Assembly (NCBI RefSeq): GCF_000332815.1
Contig: NZ_AOFD01000014.1
Coordinates: 1-64,000 of the forward strand
Source: Arthrobacter nitrophenolicus
Lineage (GTDB): Bacteria > Actinomycetota > Actinomycetes > Actinomycetales > Micrococcaceae
Direction of reading: 5' to 3'
Length of the DNA: 64,000 nt
In this document: positions 29,055 to 37,678 of the stretch, in pieces
How positions within the stretch are numbered: position 1 is the stretch's first letter
Layout of the letters: each line of letters begins with the position of its first letter
Position numbers and translations under genes: made by a program
The notes under the pieces: generated by a model
Told to the model about the DNA's origin: nothing
The model's input: only the letters and a program-made list of their open reading frames with translations
The model's database searches: none

Positions 29055-30946
29055 CGCGGCTGCTGCCCGGGCTTGAGGAACCGGGCGAAGAACGCGCCCA
29101 GTTCCGCGGTGGCGGTCAGCGGCAGGACGTTGGCCACGTACTGGTCCGGGCGGACCACCACCACGGCACCGTTGCGGTCCAGGCCCCGGAGGTCGAAGAT
29201 GTCCGCATTCGGGTCCGTGCCGTAGACCTTCTCGTAGTCGGTCAGCTTGAACGGGCCCACCTGCGGCTTGAATACCGCGGGAACCTTGTTGATGTCGACG
29301 GCGGTGTGCCCCTGCTGGTAGATGACCTTCAGGTCGAACCAGGCATCCGGGTCGCCGCCGGCCGGGGTGGCAGCCAAGGGTGATTCCGGCGAGCTGGCGA
29401 ACCATTCGGCCAGCAGGTCGGTGGCCGAACCGGTCCCCGGCTGTGCCGCGTCCGCAAACACGTAGATCCGCCAGCGGCCGTCCGCGGTGGCGTGGTGGCC
29501 CAGGTGGATCGGGTTGGTGTCCGCCACCCGGACCACGGGGGCGGACTTGAAGCGTTTACCCACGGGGAAACCGGTGGCCAGGTCCTGGTGGTCGTCGGTC
29601 CCGACAATCAGGGACGGGGCGTACTGGGTCATGAACCCGGCGGGGAATTCGGCGGTGCGGACGTAGAAGTCTTCCAGGTCCGAGGGGTGTTCGAAGTCCT
29701 CGGGCTTCTTGGCCATCATGGATGACCATTCCTTATCGAAGTCGATGAGGTTCTTCGCCACCACCTGGCGCTCTTCGGAGTAGGTAGAGAGCAGGCTCTC
29801 CGGGCTGCGGCCCTCCAGGACATGGCCCAGCTTCCACGCGATGTTGAAGCCGTCCTGCATGGACACGTTCATCCCCTGGCCCGCCTTGGCGCTGTGGGTG
29901 TGGCAGGCGTCGCCGGTGATGAAGACGCGCGGGGTGCGGGTGCCGCGGTCCTCCGGCAGGACGTCGTCGAACCGGTCGGTGAGGCGGTGGCCCACCTCGT
30001 AGACGCTGTGCCAGGCGACGTTGCGGACGTCCAGGGTGTAGGGGTGGAGAATCTCGTTCGCCTTGTGGATGATTTCGTCGATGCTGGTGTTCCGCACCGC
30101 ATGGTGGGTGGCGGGGTCCACCTCCCCCAAATCCACGTACATGCGGAACAGGTGTCCGCCTTCGCGCGGGATCAGCAGGATGCTGCCCTTTTCGCCCTGG
30201 ATGGCGCACTTGGTGCGGATATCCGGAAAATCGGTCACCGCGAGCGTGTCCATGACACCCCAGGCATGGTTGGCCTGGTCGCCGGCGAGGGTGCAGCCGA
30301 TGGCCTGGCGGACCTTGCTGCGTGCGCCGTCGGCACCCACCACGTACTTGGCGCGGACAACGCGCTCCTGCCCCTCGTTGGGCCCGGATGTGTGGAGCAG
30401 GGTAACCGTGACCGGGTACTCGCCGCTGTCCGCGACCTCCAGGCCCTGGAACTCGTAGCCGAAGTCCGGCTTCAGGCGTGACGGCGAGTTGGCGGCAAAT
30501 TCCGCGAAGTAGTCCAGGACGCGGGCCTGGTTGACGATGAGGTGCGGGAATTCGCTTATGCCCGTCTCGTCGTCGACGGCGCGGGCGGAGCGGACGATGT
30601 TCGCACGGTTGGCCGGGTCCGGCTTCCAGAAGGCCATCTCGGTAATCCGGTAGGCCTCGGCGGTGATCCGCTCGGCAAAACCGAAGGCCTGGAAGGTCTC
30701 CACGCTGCGGGCCTGGATGCCGTCGGCCTGGCCGATGGCCAGCCGTCCGGGGCGGCGCTCGATGATGCGCGTGGTGACGTCCGGGAACATCGAGAGCTGC
30801 GCGGCGGCAAGCATGCCGGCAGGGCCCGTGCCAACGATCAGCACATCCACTTCGTCCGGAAGTTCTTCGGGGCGGTTGATGCCGACGCCGGCGGCCGGCT
30901 GGACCCGCGGGTCACCGGATACGTAGCCGTGGTGGTGAAACTGCAC
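29027..30946 (-). CDS. FAD-dependent aromatic monooxygenase, phenol 2-monooxygenase / 3-hydroxybenzoate 4-hydroxylase type
   Basis: 639 residues, the size of 3-hydroxybenzoate 4-hydroxylase (MobA). FAD fold VDVLIVGTGPAGMLAAAQLS at about 34-53, the DG motif VVGADGARSKVRQAIG, and the FAD-ribityl motif RVFITGDACHTHSAKAGQGMN. The last 180 residues form the thioredoxin-like domain of phenol hydroxylases. GTG at 30946 is chosen because GAGGA lies 5 bases upstream. It is divergent from the homoprotocatechuate cluster and may hydroxylate a hydroxyphenylacetate or hydroxybenzoate that feeds it; the substrate is inferred from context only. Confidence 0.87.
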   Translation of the reverse strand: MQFHHHGYVSGDPRVQPAAGVGINRPEELPDEVDVLIVGTGPAGMLAAAQLSMFPDVTTRIIERRPGRLAIGQADGIQARSVETFQAFGFAERITAEAYRITEMAFWKPDPANRANIVRSARAVDDETGISEFPHLIVNQARVLDYFAEFAANSPSRLKPDFGYEFQGLEVADSGEYPVTVTLLHTSGPNEGQERVVRAKYVVGADGARSKVRQAIGCTLAGDQANHAWGVMDTLAVTDFPDIRTKCAIQGEKGSILLIPREGGHLFRMYVDLGEVDPATHHAVRNTSIDEIIHKANEILHPYTLDVRNVAWHSVYEVGHRLTDRFDDVLPEDRGTRTPRVFITGDACHTHSAKAGQGMNVSMQDGFNIAWKLGHVLEGRSPESLLSTYSEERQVVAKNLIDFDKEWSSMMAKKPEDFEHPSDLEDFYVRTAEFPAGFMTQYAPSLIVGTDDHQDLATGFPVGKRFKSAPVVRVADTNPIHLGHHATADGRWRIYVFADAAQPGTGSATDLLAEWFASSPESPLAATPAGGDPDAWFDLKVIYQQGHTAVDINKVPAVFKPQVGPFKLTDYEKVYGTDPNADIFDLRGLDRNGAVVVVRPDQYVANVLPLTATAELGAFFARFLKPGQQPRQAVAAAAR

Positions 30947-30978
30947 GGTATTCCTCACTTCTTTGTGGTGGCTGCTGT

Positions 30979-30993
30979 GTTCTATATCAGAAC
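30979..30993. promoter_or_regulatory. Inverted repeat upstream of the monooxygenase gene
   Basis: gttct-atatc-agaac, perfect 5-base arms with a 5-base spacer, 33 bases before the monooxygenase start. A further gttct-type half-site (atagaac) follows at 31016-31022. Candidate operator; the cognate regulator is unknown. Confidence 0.4.
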
Positions 30994-31101
30994 AAGTGAT
31001 TCGATAATGGAAACGATAGAACTTGGCATCCACTGTACGCCCGATGTGACGCGGGCGACAAGTGCCCCTCAATCACCGCGGAACCCCGCGGAAAAAGGGG
31101 G

Positions 31102-31143
31102 TTGACGAACGCCGGCTCAAGGTGAATAGTGATCGTATACGAT
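31102..31143 (+). promoter_or_regulatory. Promoter and GntR-type operator of the homoprotocatechuate cluster
   Basis: A -35 like TTGACG (31102-31107) and a -10 like AATAGT (31125-31130) are 17 bases apart. Directly after lies the perfect palindrome atcgtatacgat (31132-31143), which resembles the GTATAC-centred operators reported for FCD-type GntR repressors. Binding there would block transcription of the downstream genes, which include such a regulator at 32644. Confidence 0.65.
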
Positions 31144-31166
31144 TTCGTACCTGATGAGGAGAAGCT

Positions 31167-32651
31167 TTGGAGCAGGTCAACGAGGACACGCTGGCGTCAA
31201 CGCGCAAGGTGATCGCGGTGCACATCAACTACCCCAGCCGGGCGGCCCAGCGCGGCCGCACCCCCGCCCAGCCTTCCTACTTCCTCAAGCCCTCCAGCTC
31301 CCTGGCACTGACCGGCGGCACCGTGGAGCGGCCGGCGGGCTGTGAACTGCTTGGCTACGAGGGCGAGATCGCCCTGGTGATCGGCAAGGCGGCCCGCCGC
31401 GTCAGCATCGAGGACGCGTGGAGCCACGTTGCCGGCGTCACCGCCAGCAACGACCTAGGGGTGTACGACCTGCGCTGGGCGGACAAGGGATCCAACCTCC
31501 GGTCCAAGGGCGGGGACGGCTTCACCCCGGTGGGCCCGGCACTGATCCCGGCAGACGCCGTCGACCCCGCGCAGCTGCGGATCCGCACCTGGCACAACGG
31601 CCACCTGGTCCAGGACGACACCACGGAAGACCTCCTCTTCCCGTTCGCCCGGCTGGTAGCGGACCTGTCCCAGCTGCTCACCCTGGAGGAGGGGGACATC
31701 ATCCTGACCGGCACCCCGGCCGGCGCGTCCGTGGCCAAGCCCGGCGATGTGCTTGAGGTGGAGGTCTCCGCCAGCAACCTCACCACCGGCAACCTCACCA
31801 CGGGCCGGCTGGCCACCACCGTTGTGGAAGGCACGACGCCGTTCGCGGACTTTGGTGCCGGGCCCAAGGTCGATGAACTGCAGCGGGAGGAAGCGTACGG
31901 CTCGCGCGAAGCGGCCGGACTTCCCGCCGCTGACAGCGTGTTGACGCCGGAGCTGAAGGGCAAGCTGGAATCCGTGGCCACCGCCACTCTCTCCTCGCAG
32001 ATGCGCAAGCGCGGCCTGAACAACGTCAGCATCGATGGCCTGCAGGCCACCCGCCCGGACCGCCGCGTGGTGGGACTGGCCAGGACCCTGCGCTACGTGC
32101 CCAACCGCGAGGACCTCTTCAAGACCCACGGCGGTGGCTTCAATGCGCAGAAGAAGGCCATCGACTCGGTCAACGAGGGCGAAATCCTGGTGATGGAGGC
32201 CCGCGGCGAGAAGGGCACGGGCACTGTTGGTGACATCCTGGCCCTCCGCGCCCAGGTCCGCGGCGCCGCAGCCATCATCACCGACGGCGGCGTCCGCGAC
32301 TTCACCGCCGTGGCGGGCCTGGACATGCCCACGTGGTTCGCCAACCCGCACCCCGCGGTCCTCGGCCGCCGCCACATCCCCTGGGACACGGACATCACCA
32401 TCGCCTGCGGCGGTGCCACGGTCCAGCCCGGCGACATCATCGTGGCCGACGCTGACGGCATCCTGGTCATCCCGCCGCCCATCGCCGAAGAACTGGTGGA
32501 CGACTGCATCCAACAGGAGAAGGAAGAAGCCTTCATCTTCGAAATGGTCAAACAGGGCAACAGCGTGGACGGCCTCTACCCGATGAACGCCGAATGGCAG
32601 AGCAAGTACGCGGAGTGGGAACGAATGGAAGCAGGAAAAGCTGATGCCTGA
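31167..32651 (+). CDS. FAH-family hydrolase/isomerase fused to an RraA-like (aldolase/decarboxylase) domain
   Basis: 494 residues with two domains. Residues about 1-225 are fumarylacetoacetate-hydrolase-like, with metal-ligand block LLGYEGEIALVIGKAARRVS, SNDLGVYDLRWADKGSNLRS and ILTGTPAGASVAKPGD. Residues about 260-470 are RraA/HMG-aldolase-like, with LALRAQVRGAAAIITDGGVR and the DG loop. In classic HpaG two FAH domains decarboxylate OPET and isomerise HHDD. Here the RraA domain replaces one FAH half; RraA relatives include oxaloacetate decarboxylases, so one domain may be decarboxylase and the other isomerase (inferred). TTG start with GAGGAGA upstream. Its stop overlaps the next gene by 8 bases. 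Confidence 0.87.
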   Translation: MEQVNEDTLASTRKVIAVHINYPSRAAQRGRTPAQPSYFLKPSSSLALTGGTVERPAGCELLGYEGEIALVIGKAARRVSIEDAWSHVAGVTASNDLGVYDLRWADKGSNLRSKGGDGFTPVGPALIPADAVDPAQLRIRTWHNGHLVQDDTTEDLLFPFARLVADLSQLLTLEEGDIILTGTPAGASVAKPGDVLEVEVSASNLTTGNLTTGRLATTVVEGTTPFADFGAGPKVDELQREEAYGSREAAGLPAADSVLTPELKGKLESVATATLSSQMRKRGLNNVSIDGLQATRPDRRVVGLARTLRYVPNREDLFKTHGGGFNAQKKAIDSVNEGEILVMEARGEKGTGTVGDILALRAQVRGAAAIITDGGVRDFTAVAGLDMPTWFANPHPAVLGRRHIPWDTDITIACGGATVQPGDIIVADADGILVIPPPIAEELVDDCIQQEKEEAFIFEMVKQGNSVDGLYPMNAEWQSKYAEWERMEAGKADA

Positions 32652-33327
32652 AACGGCCGTCACCGACCTCCCCGCTGCCGCTCCCGGCAGCAAATCCGAA
32701 CAGGCGTACCAGGCCATTAAGGCGCGGATCGTCGAGGGCACCTACACCCCCGGGTACCGGCTGGTGCTGGGCACCATCGCCAAGGACCTCGGCTTCAGCG
32801 TGGTCCCGGTCCGCGAAGCCATCCGCCGGCTGGAGGCCGAAGGCCTGGTGAAGTTCGAACGCAATGTGGGCGCCACCGTAGCCGGCATCGACCCCACCGA
32901 ATACCTGTACACCATGCAGACGCTCAGCATCGTGGAAGGTGCGGCCACCGCACTGTCCGCCCCGCTGATCGATGCGGTAGCCATCGCACGCGCCCGCGCC
33001 GTGAACGAGGAAATGCGCGAATGCCTTGAACACTTCAACCCCGTCCGGTTCACCCAGCTGAACCAGGACTTCCACAGCGTCCTTTTCGAGCACTGCCCCA
33101 ACCCGCACATCCTGGACCTGGTCCACCGCGGCTGGAACCGGCTGGCCGCACTGCGGTCCTCCACGTTCCGCTTCGTCCCCGGCCGGGCCCGCGAATCGGT
33201 GGCGGAGCACGAAGGGCTGCTGCAGCTCATCGAATCCGGCGCCGACCCGGACACCATCGAAAAAGCCGCCCGCCAGCACCGGGCGGCCACCCTGGACGCA
33301 TACCTCGCCCAAGCAAAGCACCAGTAA
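32644..33327 (+). CDS. GntR family regulator, FCD subfamily (homoprotocatechuate cluster)
   Basis: 227 residues: winged helix at about 20-85 (TIAKDLGFSVVPVREAIRRL) and an FCD domain with NQDFHSVLFEHCPNPHILDL and the later SVAEHEGLLQLIESG. The ATG lies inside the last codons of the FAH-RraA gene, so the two are coupled. It sits within the operon it likely represses via the GTATAC palindrome at 31132-31143; the effector may be homoprotocatechuate or a ring-cleavage product. Confidence 0.9.
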   Translation: MPETAVTDLPAAAPGSKSEQAYQAIKARIVEGTYTPGYRLVLGTIAKDLGFSVVPVREAIRRLEAEGLVKFERNVGATVAGIDPTEYLYTMQTLSIVEGAATALSAPLIDAVAIARARAVNEEMRECLEHFNPVRFTQLNQDFHSVLFEHCPNPHILDLVHRGWNRLAALRSSTFRFVPGRARESVAEHEGLLQLIESGADPDTIEKAARQHRAATLDAYLAQAKHQ

Positions 33328-33338
33328 GGACATCAACG

Positions 33339-34850
33339 ATGACGACCTCAGTAGAAACCACCCAGCACTACGTCCCCAAGGACCTGCCCGCCCATATCCA
33401 GCATTACATCAACGGCGAGTTCGTTGACTCCGTGGGCGGCAAGACCTTCGACGTCCTGGACCCGGTTTCCAACCGCAACTACGCCACCGCCGCGGCCGGC
33501 CAGAAAGAGGACATCGACCTGGCCGTTGCCGCCGCCCGCGAAGCGTTCGTGAACGGCCCGTGGCCGAAGATGAAGCCCCGCGAGCGGGCCCGCGTCCTGA
33601 ACAAGATTGCCGACGCCGTCGAAGCCCAGGAAGCACGCCTGGCCGAGCTCGAAACCTTCGATACCGGCCTTCCGATCACCCAGGCCAAGGGCCAGGCGCT
33701 CCGCGCAGCCGAGAACTTCCGCTTCTTCGCGGACCTGATCGTGGCCCAGTTCGACGACGCCATGAAGGTCCCCGGCTCGCAGATCAACTACGTCAACCGC
33801 AAGCCGATCGGCGTCGCAGGCCTGATCACGCCGTGGAACACCCCGTTCATGCTGGAGTCCTGGAAGCTCGCCCCCGCGCTGGCCACCGGCAACACCGTGG
33901 TGCTGAAGCCGGCCGAGTTCACGCCGCTGTCCGCCTCGCTGTGGGCCACCATCTTCAAGGAAGCGGGCCTGCCCGACGGCGTCTTCAACCTGGTCAACGG
34001 ACTGGGCGAGGAAGCAGGTGACGCCCTGGTCAAGCACCCGGACGTTCCGCTGATCTCCTTCACCGGCGAGACCACCACCGGCCAGACAATTTTCCGGAAC
34101 GCGGCCGCCAACCTCAAGGGCCTGTCCATGGAACTCGGCGGCAAGTCCCCGTGCGTCGTGTTCGCCGACGCCGACCTGGACGCCGCGATCGATTCCGCCC
34201 TGTTCGGGGTCTTTTCCCTGAACGGCGAGCGCTGCACGGCCGGCTCCCGCATCCTGGTGGAGCGCGCGATCTACGACGAGTTCTGCGAGAAGTACGCCGC
34301 CCGGGCCAGGAACATCGTCGTCGGCGATCCCCACGACCCCAAAACCCAGGTGGGCGCCCTGGTCCACCCGGAGCACTACGAGAAAGTCGCATCCTACGTG
34401 GAGATCGGCAAGTCCGAGGGCCGGCTCCTCGCCGGCGGCGGCCGCCCCGACCACTTGCCCGAAGGCAACTACATCGCACCCACCGTGTTCGCCGACGTCG
34501 CCCCCGACGCCCGGATCTTCCAGGAGGAAATCTTCGGACCGGTGGTGGCCATCACCCCGTTCGAGAACGACGACGAGGCCCTCGCCCTGGCCAACAACAC
34601 CAAGTACGGCCTGGCCGCCTACATCTGGACCCAGAACCTCACCCGGGCCCACAACTTCTCGCAGAACGTGGAGGCCGGGATGGTGTGGCTGAACAGCCAC
34701 AACGTCCGCGACCTGCGCACCCCGTTCGGCGGCGTCAAGGCCTCCGGACTGGGCCACGAAGGCGGCTACCGCTCCATCGACTTCTACACCGACCAGCAGG
34801 CCGTGCACATCACCCTCGGCACCGTCCACACCCCCAAATTCGGCGCCTAA
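33339..34850 (+). CDS. hpaE: 5-Carboxymethyl-2-hydroxymuconate semialdehyde dehydrogenase
   Basis: 503-residue NAD-dependent aldehyde dehydrogenase. Catalytic Glu in MELGGKSPCVVFADADLDAA (about 265) and catalytic Cys in LNGERCTAGSRILVERAIYD (about 299). Closest in character to HpaE, which oxidises the ring-cleavage semialdehyde to 5-carboxymethyl-2-hydroxymuconate. 11 bases after the gntR gene and 33 before hpaD, in pathway order. Confidence 0.92.
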   Translation: MTTSVETTQHYVPKDLPAHIQHYINGEFVDSVGGKTFDVLDPVSNRNYATAAAGQKEDIDLAVAAAREAFVNGPWPKMKPRERARVLNKIADAVEAQEARLAELETFDTGLPITQAKGQALRAAENFRFFADLIVAQFDDAMKVPGSQINYVNRKPIGVAGLITPWNTPFMLESWKLAPALATGNTVVLKPAEFTPLSASLWATIFKEAGLPDGVFNLVNGLGEEAGDALVKHPDVPLISFTGETTTGQTIFRNAAANLKGLSMELGGKSPCVVFADADLDAAIDSALFGVFSLNGERCTAGSRILVERAIYDEFCEKYAARARNIVVGDPHDPKTQVGALVHPEHYEKVASYVEIGKSEGRLLAGGGRPDHLPEGNYIAPTVFADVAPDARIFQEEIFGPVVAITPFENDDEALALANNTKYGLAAYIWTQNLTRAHNFSQNVEAGMVWLNSHNVRDLRTPFGGVKASGLGHEGGYRSIDFYTDQQAVHITLGTVHTPKFGA

Positions 34851-34883
34851 CCAGCAAGCCCCTTTCAAAGAAGAGAGACCATC

Positions 34884-35969
34884 ATGACCAACTTCGTTCC
34901 CACCCCCACCGTCCCGGCACCGGACATCGTCCGCTGCGCCTACATGGAGATCGTGGTCACCGACCTCGCCAGGTCCCGCGAGTTCTACGTGGACGTCCTG
35001 GGCCTGCACGTCACCGAGGAAGACGGGAACGCGATCTACCTGCGGTCCCTGGAGGAGTTCATCCACCACAACCTGGTCCTCCGCAAGGGGCCGGTGGCCG
35101 CCGTCGCCGCCTTCGCCTACCGGGTGAAGTCCCCCGCCGAGGTGGACGCCGCCGAGGCCTACTACAGGGAACTCGGCTGCCGGGTGGAGCGCCGCAAGGA
35201 GGGCTTCACCAAGGGCGTGGGCGACTCCGTCCGCGTGGAGGACCCGCTGGGCTTCCCCTACGAGTTCTTCTACGACGTGGAGCACGTGGAGCGCCTCACC
35301 CAGCGCTACGACCTGTACTCCGCCGGTGAGCTGGTCCGCCTGGACCACTTCAACCAGGTCACCCCGGACGTCCCCCGCGGCCGCAAGTACCTGGAGGACC
35401 TGGGCTTCCGCGTCTCCGAGGACATCAAGGATTCCGACGGCGTCACGTACGCCGCGTGGATGCACCGCAAGCAGACCGTGCACGATACCGCCCTGACCGG
35501 CGGCAACGGCCCGCGCATGCACCACGTCGCGTTCGCCACGCACGAGAAGCACAACATCATCCAGATCTGCGACAAGATGGGCGCCCTGCGCATCAGCGAC
35601 CGGATCGAACGCGGGCCCGGCCGGCACGGCGTGTCCAACGCGTTCTACCTCTACATCCTGGACCCGGACGGCCACCGCATCGAGATCTACACCCAGGACT
35701 ACTACACCGGCGACCCGGACAACCCCACCATCACCTGGGACGTCCACGACAACCAGCGCCGTGACTGGTGGGGCAACCCCGTGGTCCCGTCCTGGTACAC
35801 CGAGGCCTCCCTGGTCCTGGACCTGGACGGCAACCCGCAGCCGGTCATCGAGCGCGAGGAAAAGTCCGAGATGGCAGTGACAGTGGGCGCCGACGGCTTC
35901 TCCTACACCCGCAAGGACGGCTCACCGGAAGGTGACCGGACGGGGTTCAAGCTGGGAGTGCAGGTCTGA
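34884..35969 (+). CDS. hpaD: 3,4-Dihydroxyphenylacetate (homoprotocatechuate) 2,3-dioxygenase
   Basis: 361-residue extradiol dioxygenase with two VOC domains; matches the A. globiformis MndD and Brevibacterium HPCD type. Metal ligands: His in VRLDHFNQVTPDVPRG (about 155), His in RMHHVAFATHEKHN (about 214) and Glu in GHRIEIYTQDYYTG (about 267). MndD uses Mn(II), its relative Fe(II); sequence does not settle which metal is used here. Opens the ring next to the catechol. Good Shine-Dalgarno (AAGAAGAGAG) before ATG 34884. Confidence 0.95.
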   Translation: MTNFVPTPTVPAPDIVRCAYMEIVVTDLARSREFYVDVLGLHVTEEDGNAIYLRSLEEFIHHNLVLRKGPVAAVAAFAYRVKSPAEVDAAEAYYRELGCRVERRKEGFTKGVGDSVRVEDPLGFPYEFFYDVEHVERLTQRYDLYSAGELVRLDHFNQVTPDVPRGRKYLEDLGFRVSEDIKDSDGVTYAAWMHRKQTVHDTALTGGNGPRMHHVAFATHEKHNIIQICDKMGALRISDRIERGPGRHGVSNAFYLYILDPDGHRIEIYTQDYYTGDPDNPTITWDVHDNQRRDWWGNPVVPSWYTEASLVLDLDGNPQPVIEREEKSEMAVTVGADGFSYTRKDGSPEGDRTGFKLGVQV

Positions 35970-35972
35970 CCC

Positions 35973-36757
35973 ATGCTGGAGCCGACGACGATTGAGGCCA
36001 TCGCGGACGAGCTGGTGGAAGCCGGCCGGACCCGCACCCCTGTTCCCCTCCTGACGGCCCGGTACCCGGGCATGACCGTGGAGGATTCCTACGCCGTGCA
36101 GCAGTTGTGGCGGCGCCGCAACGAGGAAGCCGGCAGGACCCTGGTGGGGCGCAAGATCGGCCTCACGTCCAAGGCCATGCAGGCCGCCACGGGCATCACC
36201 GAACCGGACTACGGCGCCATCTTCGATGACATGGTCCTGGACACCGGCTGCTCGGTCCAATGGGACCGCTACACGCACCCGCGGGTGGAGGTGGAGCTGG
36301 CGTTCGTCCTCAAGGACGGGCTCAAGGCCCCGGCGTCACCATCTTCGATGTCCTGAAAGCCACCGACTACGTGGTCCCGGCCCTCGAGATCCTGGACTCC
36401 CGGATCGAGATGGAGGGCCGGACCATCGTGGACACCATCTCGGACAACGCCGCGATGGGCGCCATGGTCATCGGCGGGAACCCGGTCAAGCCGGACGCGG
36501 TGGACCTGCGCTGGGTCTCCGCCATCCTCTACAAGAACCAGACCGTGGAGGAAACCGGCGTGGCCGCCGGCGTCCTGGACCACCCGGCCAACGGCGTCCA
36601 CTGGCTGGCCAACAAGATCGCAGCGCACGGCGACTCCTTGAAGGCCGGGGACATCATCCTGGCCGGCTCGTTCACCCGCCCCATGTGGGTCTACAAGGGC
36701 GACACCGTGCACGCCGACTACGGACCCCTGGGGAGTGTCACATGCCGCTTCGAATAG
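35973..36757 (+). CDS. hpaH: 2-Oxo-hept-4-ene-1,7-dioate hydratase (frameshifted)
   Basis: About 261 residues after restoring one base near 36328. Conserved blocks: [45 protein letters not shown] (metal ligands), then [11 protein letters not shown] and [20 protein letters not shown], all typical of HpaH/MhpD hydratases. Adds water to give 4-hydroxy-2-oxoheptanedioate for HpaI. Follows hpaD by 3 bases and overlaps hpaI by 16. Confidence 0.92.
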
Positions 36758-37572
36758 AGGACACGTTCCGGTCCGCTTTAGCCGCACAAAAAGGTAAAGC
36801 AGGCCGGCCGCTGGCCGGGATGTGGGTGTGCTCCGGCAGCCCGCTCATCGCGGAACTCTGCGCCGGGTCGGGCCTGGACTGGCTGCTGGTGGACGCCGAA
36901 CACTCCCCCAACGGGCTGGAGTCCATCCTCGCCCAGCTCCAGGCGATCCACGGCTACCCGGTCCACACCCTGGTCCGGCCGCCGGTGAACGACACCGTGG
37001 TGATCAAGCAGTACCTGGACCTCGGTGTACAGAACCTGCTCATCCCCATGGTTAACTCCGTGGCTGAAGCCGAGGCCGCCGTGGCCGCCACCCGCTACCC
37101 GCCCCACGGCGTCCGCGGTGTGGGGTCGGCCCTGGCCCGGGCCGCCCGCTGGAACCGGGTGCCGGACTACCTGGCCCGGGCCAGCGAGACCATCAGCGTC
37201 ACGGTCCAGATCGAATCCACCGCCGCCGTGGACGCGGTCGAGGACATCCTGAAAGTGGACGGCGTGGACGCCGTCTTCATCGGCCCGTCCGACCTCGCCG
37301 CCTCCATGGGCCTGCTGGGCCAGCAGGAACACCCCGAGGTGCGCGCCGCCGTCGAACACTGCCTCACGGCCGCGAAGACGGCCGGCAAGCCCGCCGGCGC
37401 GAACGCCTTCAACCCGGACACCGCGCGGCATTACCTGGACCACGGCGCGGATTTCATCCTGGTGGGCGCCGACGTCGCACTCCTCGCGCGCGGCTCCGAG
37501 GCCCTCGCCGCGCAGTACATCCCGCAGCCGGTGGTTGAGCCCGTCGAAACCAAGCCCCGCGCCAGCTACTAG
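36742..37572 (+). CDS. hpaI: 4-Hydroxy-2-oxoheptanedioate aldolase
   Basis: 276 residues; class II pyruvate aldolase giving pyruvate and succinic semialdehyde. Core blocks: GLDWLLVDAEHSPNGLES (catalytic His), LVRPPVND (Arg), VQIESTAAVDAV and DAVFIGPSDLAASMG (metal Glu and Asp). Start ATG at 36742 inside the hydratase 3' end. The final residues QPVVEPVETKPRASY are unusual: PVVEPVETK is read from a copy of the dispersed repeat at 37529-37551, so the native C-terminus has been replaced or extended by repeat sequence. Confidence 0.93.
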   Translation: MPLRIEDTFRSALAAQKGKAGRPLAGMWVCSGSPLIAELCAGSGLDWLLVDAEHSPNGLESILAQLQAIHGYPVHTLVRPPVNDTVVIKQYLDLGVQNLLIPMVNSVAEAEAAVAATRYPPHGVRGVGSALARAARWNRVPDYLARASETISVTVQIESTAAVDAVEDILKVDGVDAVFIGPSDLAASMGLLGQQEHPEVRAAVEHCLTAAKTAGKPAGANAFNPDTARHYLDHGADFILVGADVALLARGSEALAAQYIPQPVVEPVETKPRASY

Positions 37573-37647
37573 CCCGGTGGTTGAGCCTGTCTACTCACTC
37601 CGGTGGTTGAGCCTGTCGAAACCAGGTTTCGACAGGCTCAACCACCG
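37529..37647. repeat. Cluster of a dispersed palindromic repeat (four copies)
   Basis: Core ggtggttgagcctgtcgaaa. Copies at 37529-37551 (inside hpaI, one base changed), 37575-37591 (truncated), 37601-37623 and, inverted, 37625-37647. The last two form a perfect 23-base inverted repeat that can fold as a hairpin before the next gene. Another inverted pair is at 58672-58709. It behaves like a REP-type intergenic element and may end transcription after hpaI. Confidence 0.85.
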
Positions 37648-37678
37648 GTCCCCCCCACTTTCCTTCAAAGGAGCACCT

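Noticed and set aside
33348-35747. A 799-codon open frame on the minus strand, antisense to hpaE and hpaD
   Set aside because: Low-complexity Val/Gly/Ala/Asp-rich translation without any domain; typical antisense open frame in GC-rich coding DNA opposite strongly supported genes.
37529-37647. CRISPR array
   Set aside because: Repeats occur in both orientations, without regular unique spacers and without cas genes; this is a REP-type element.
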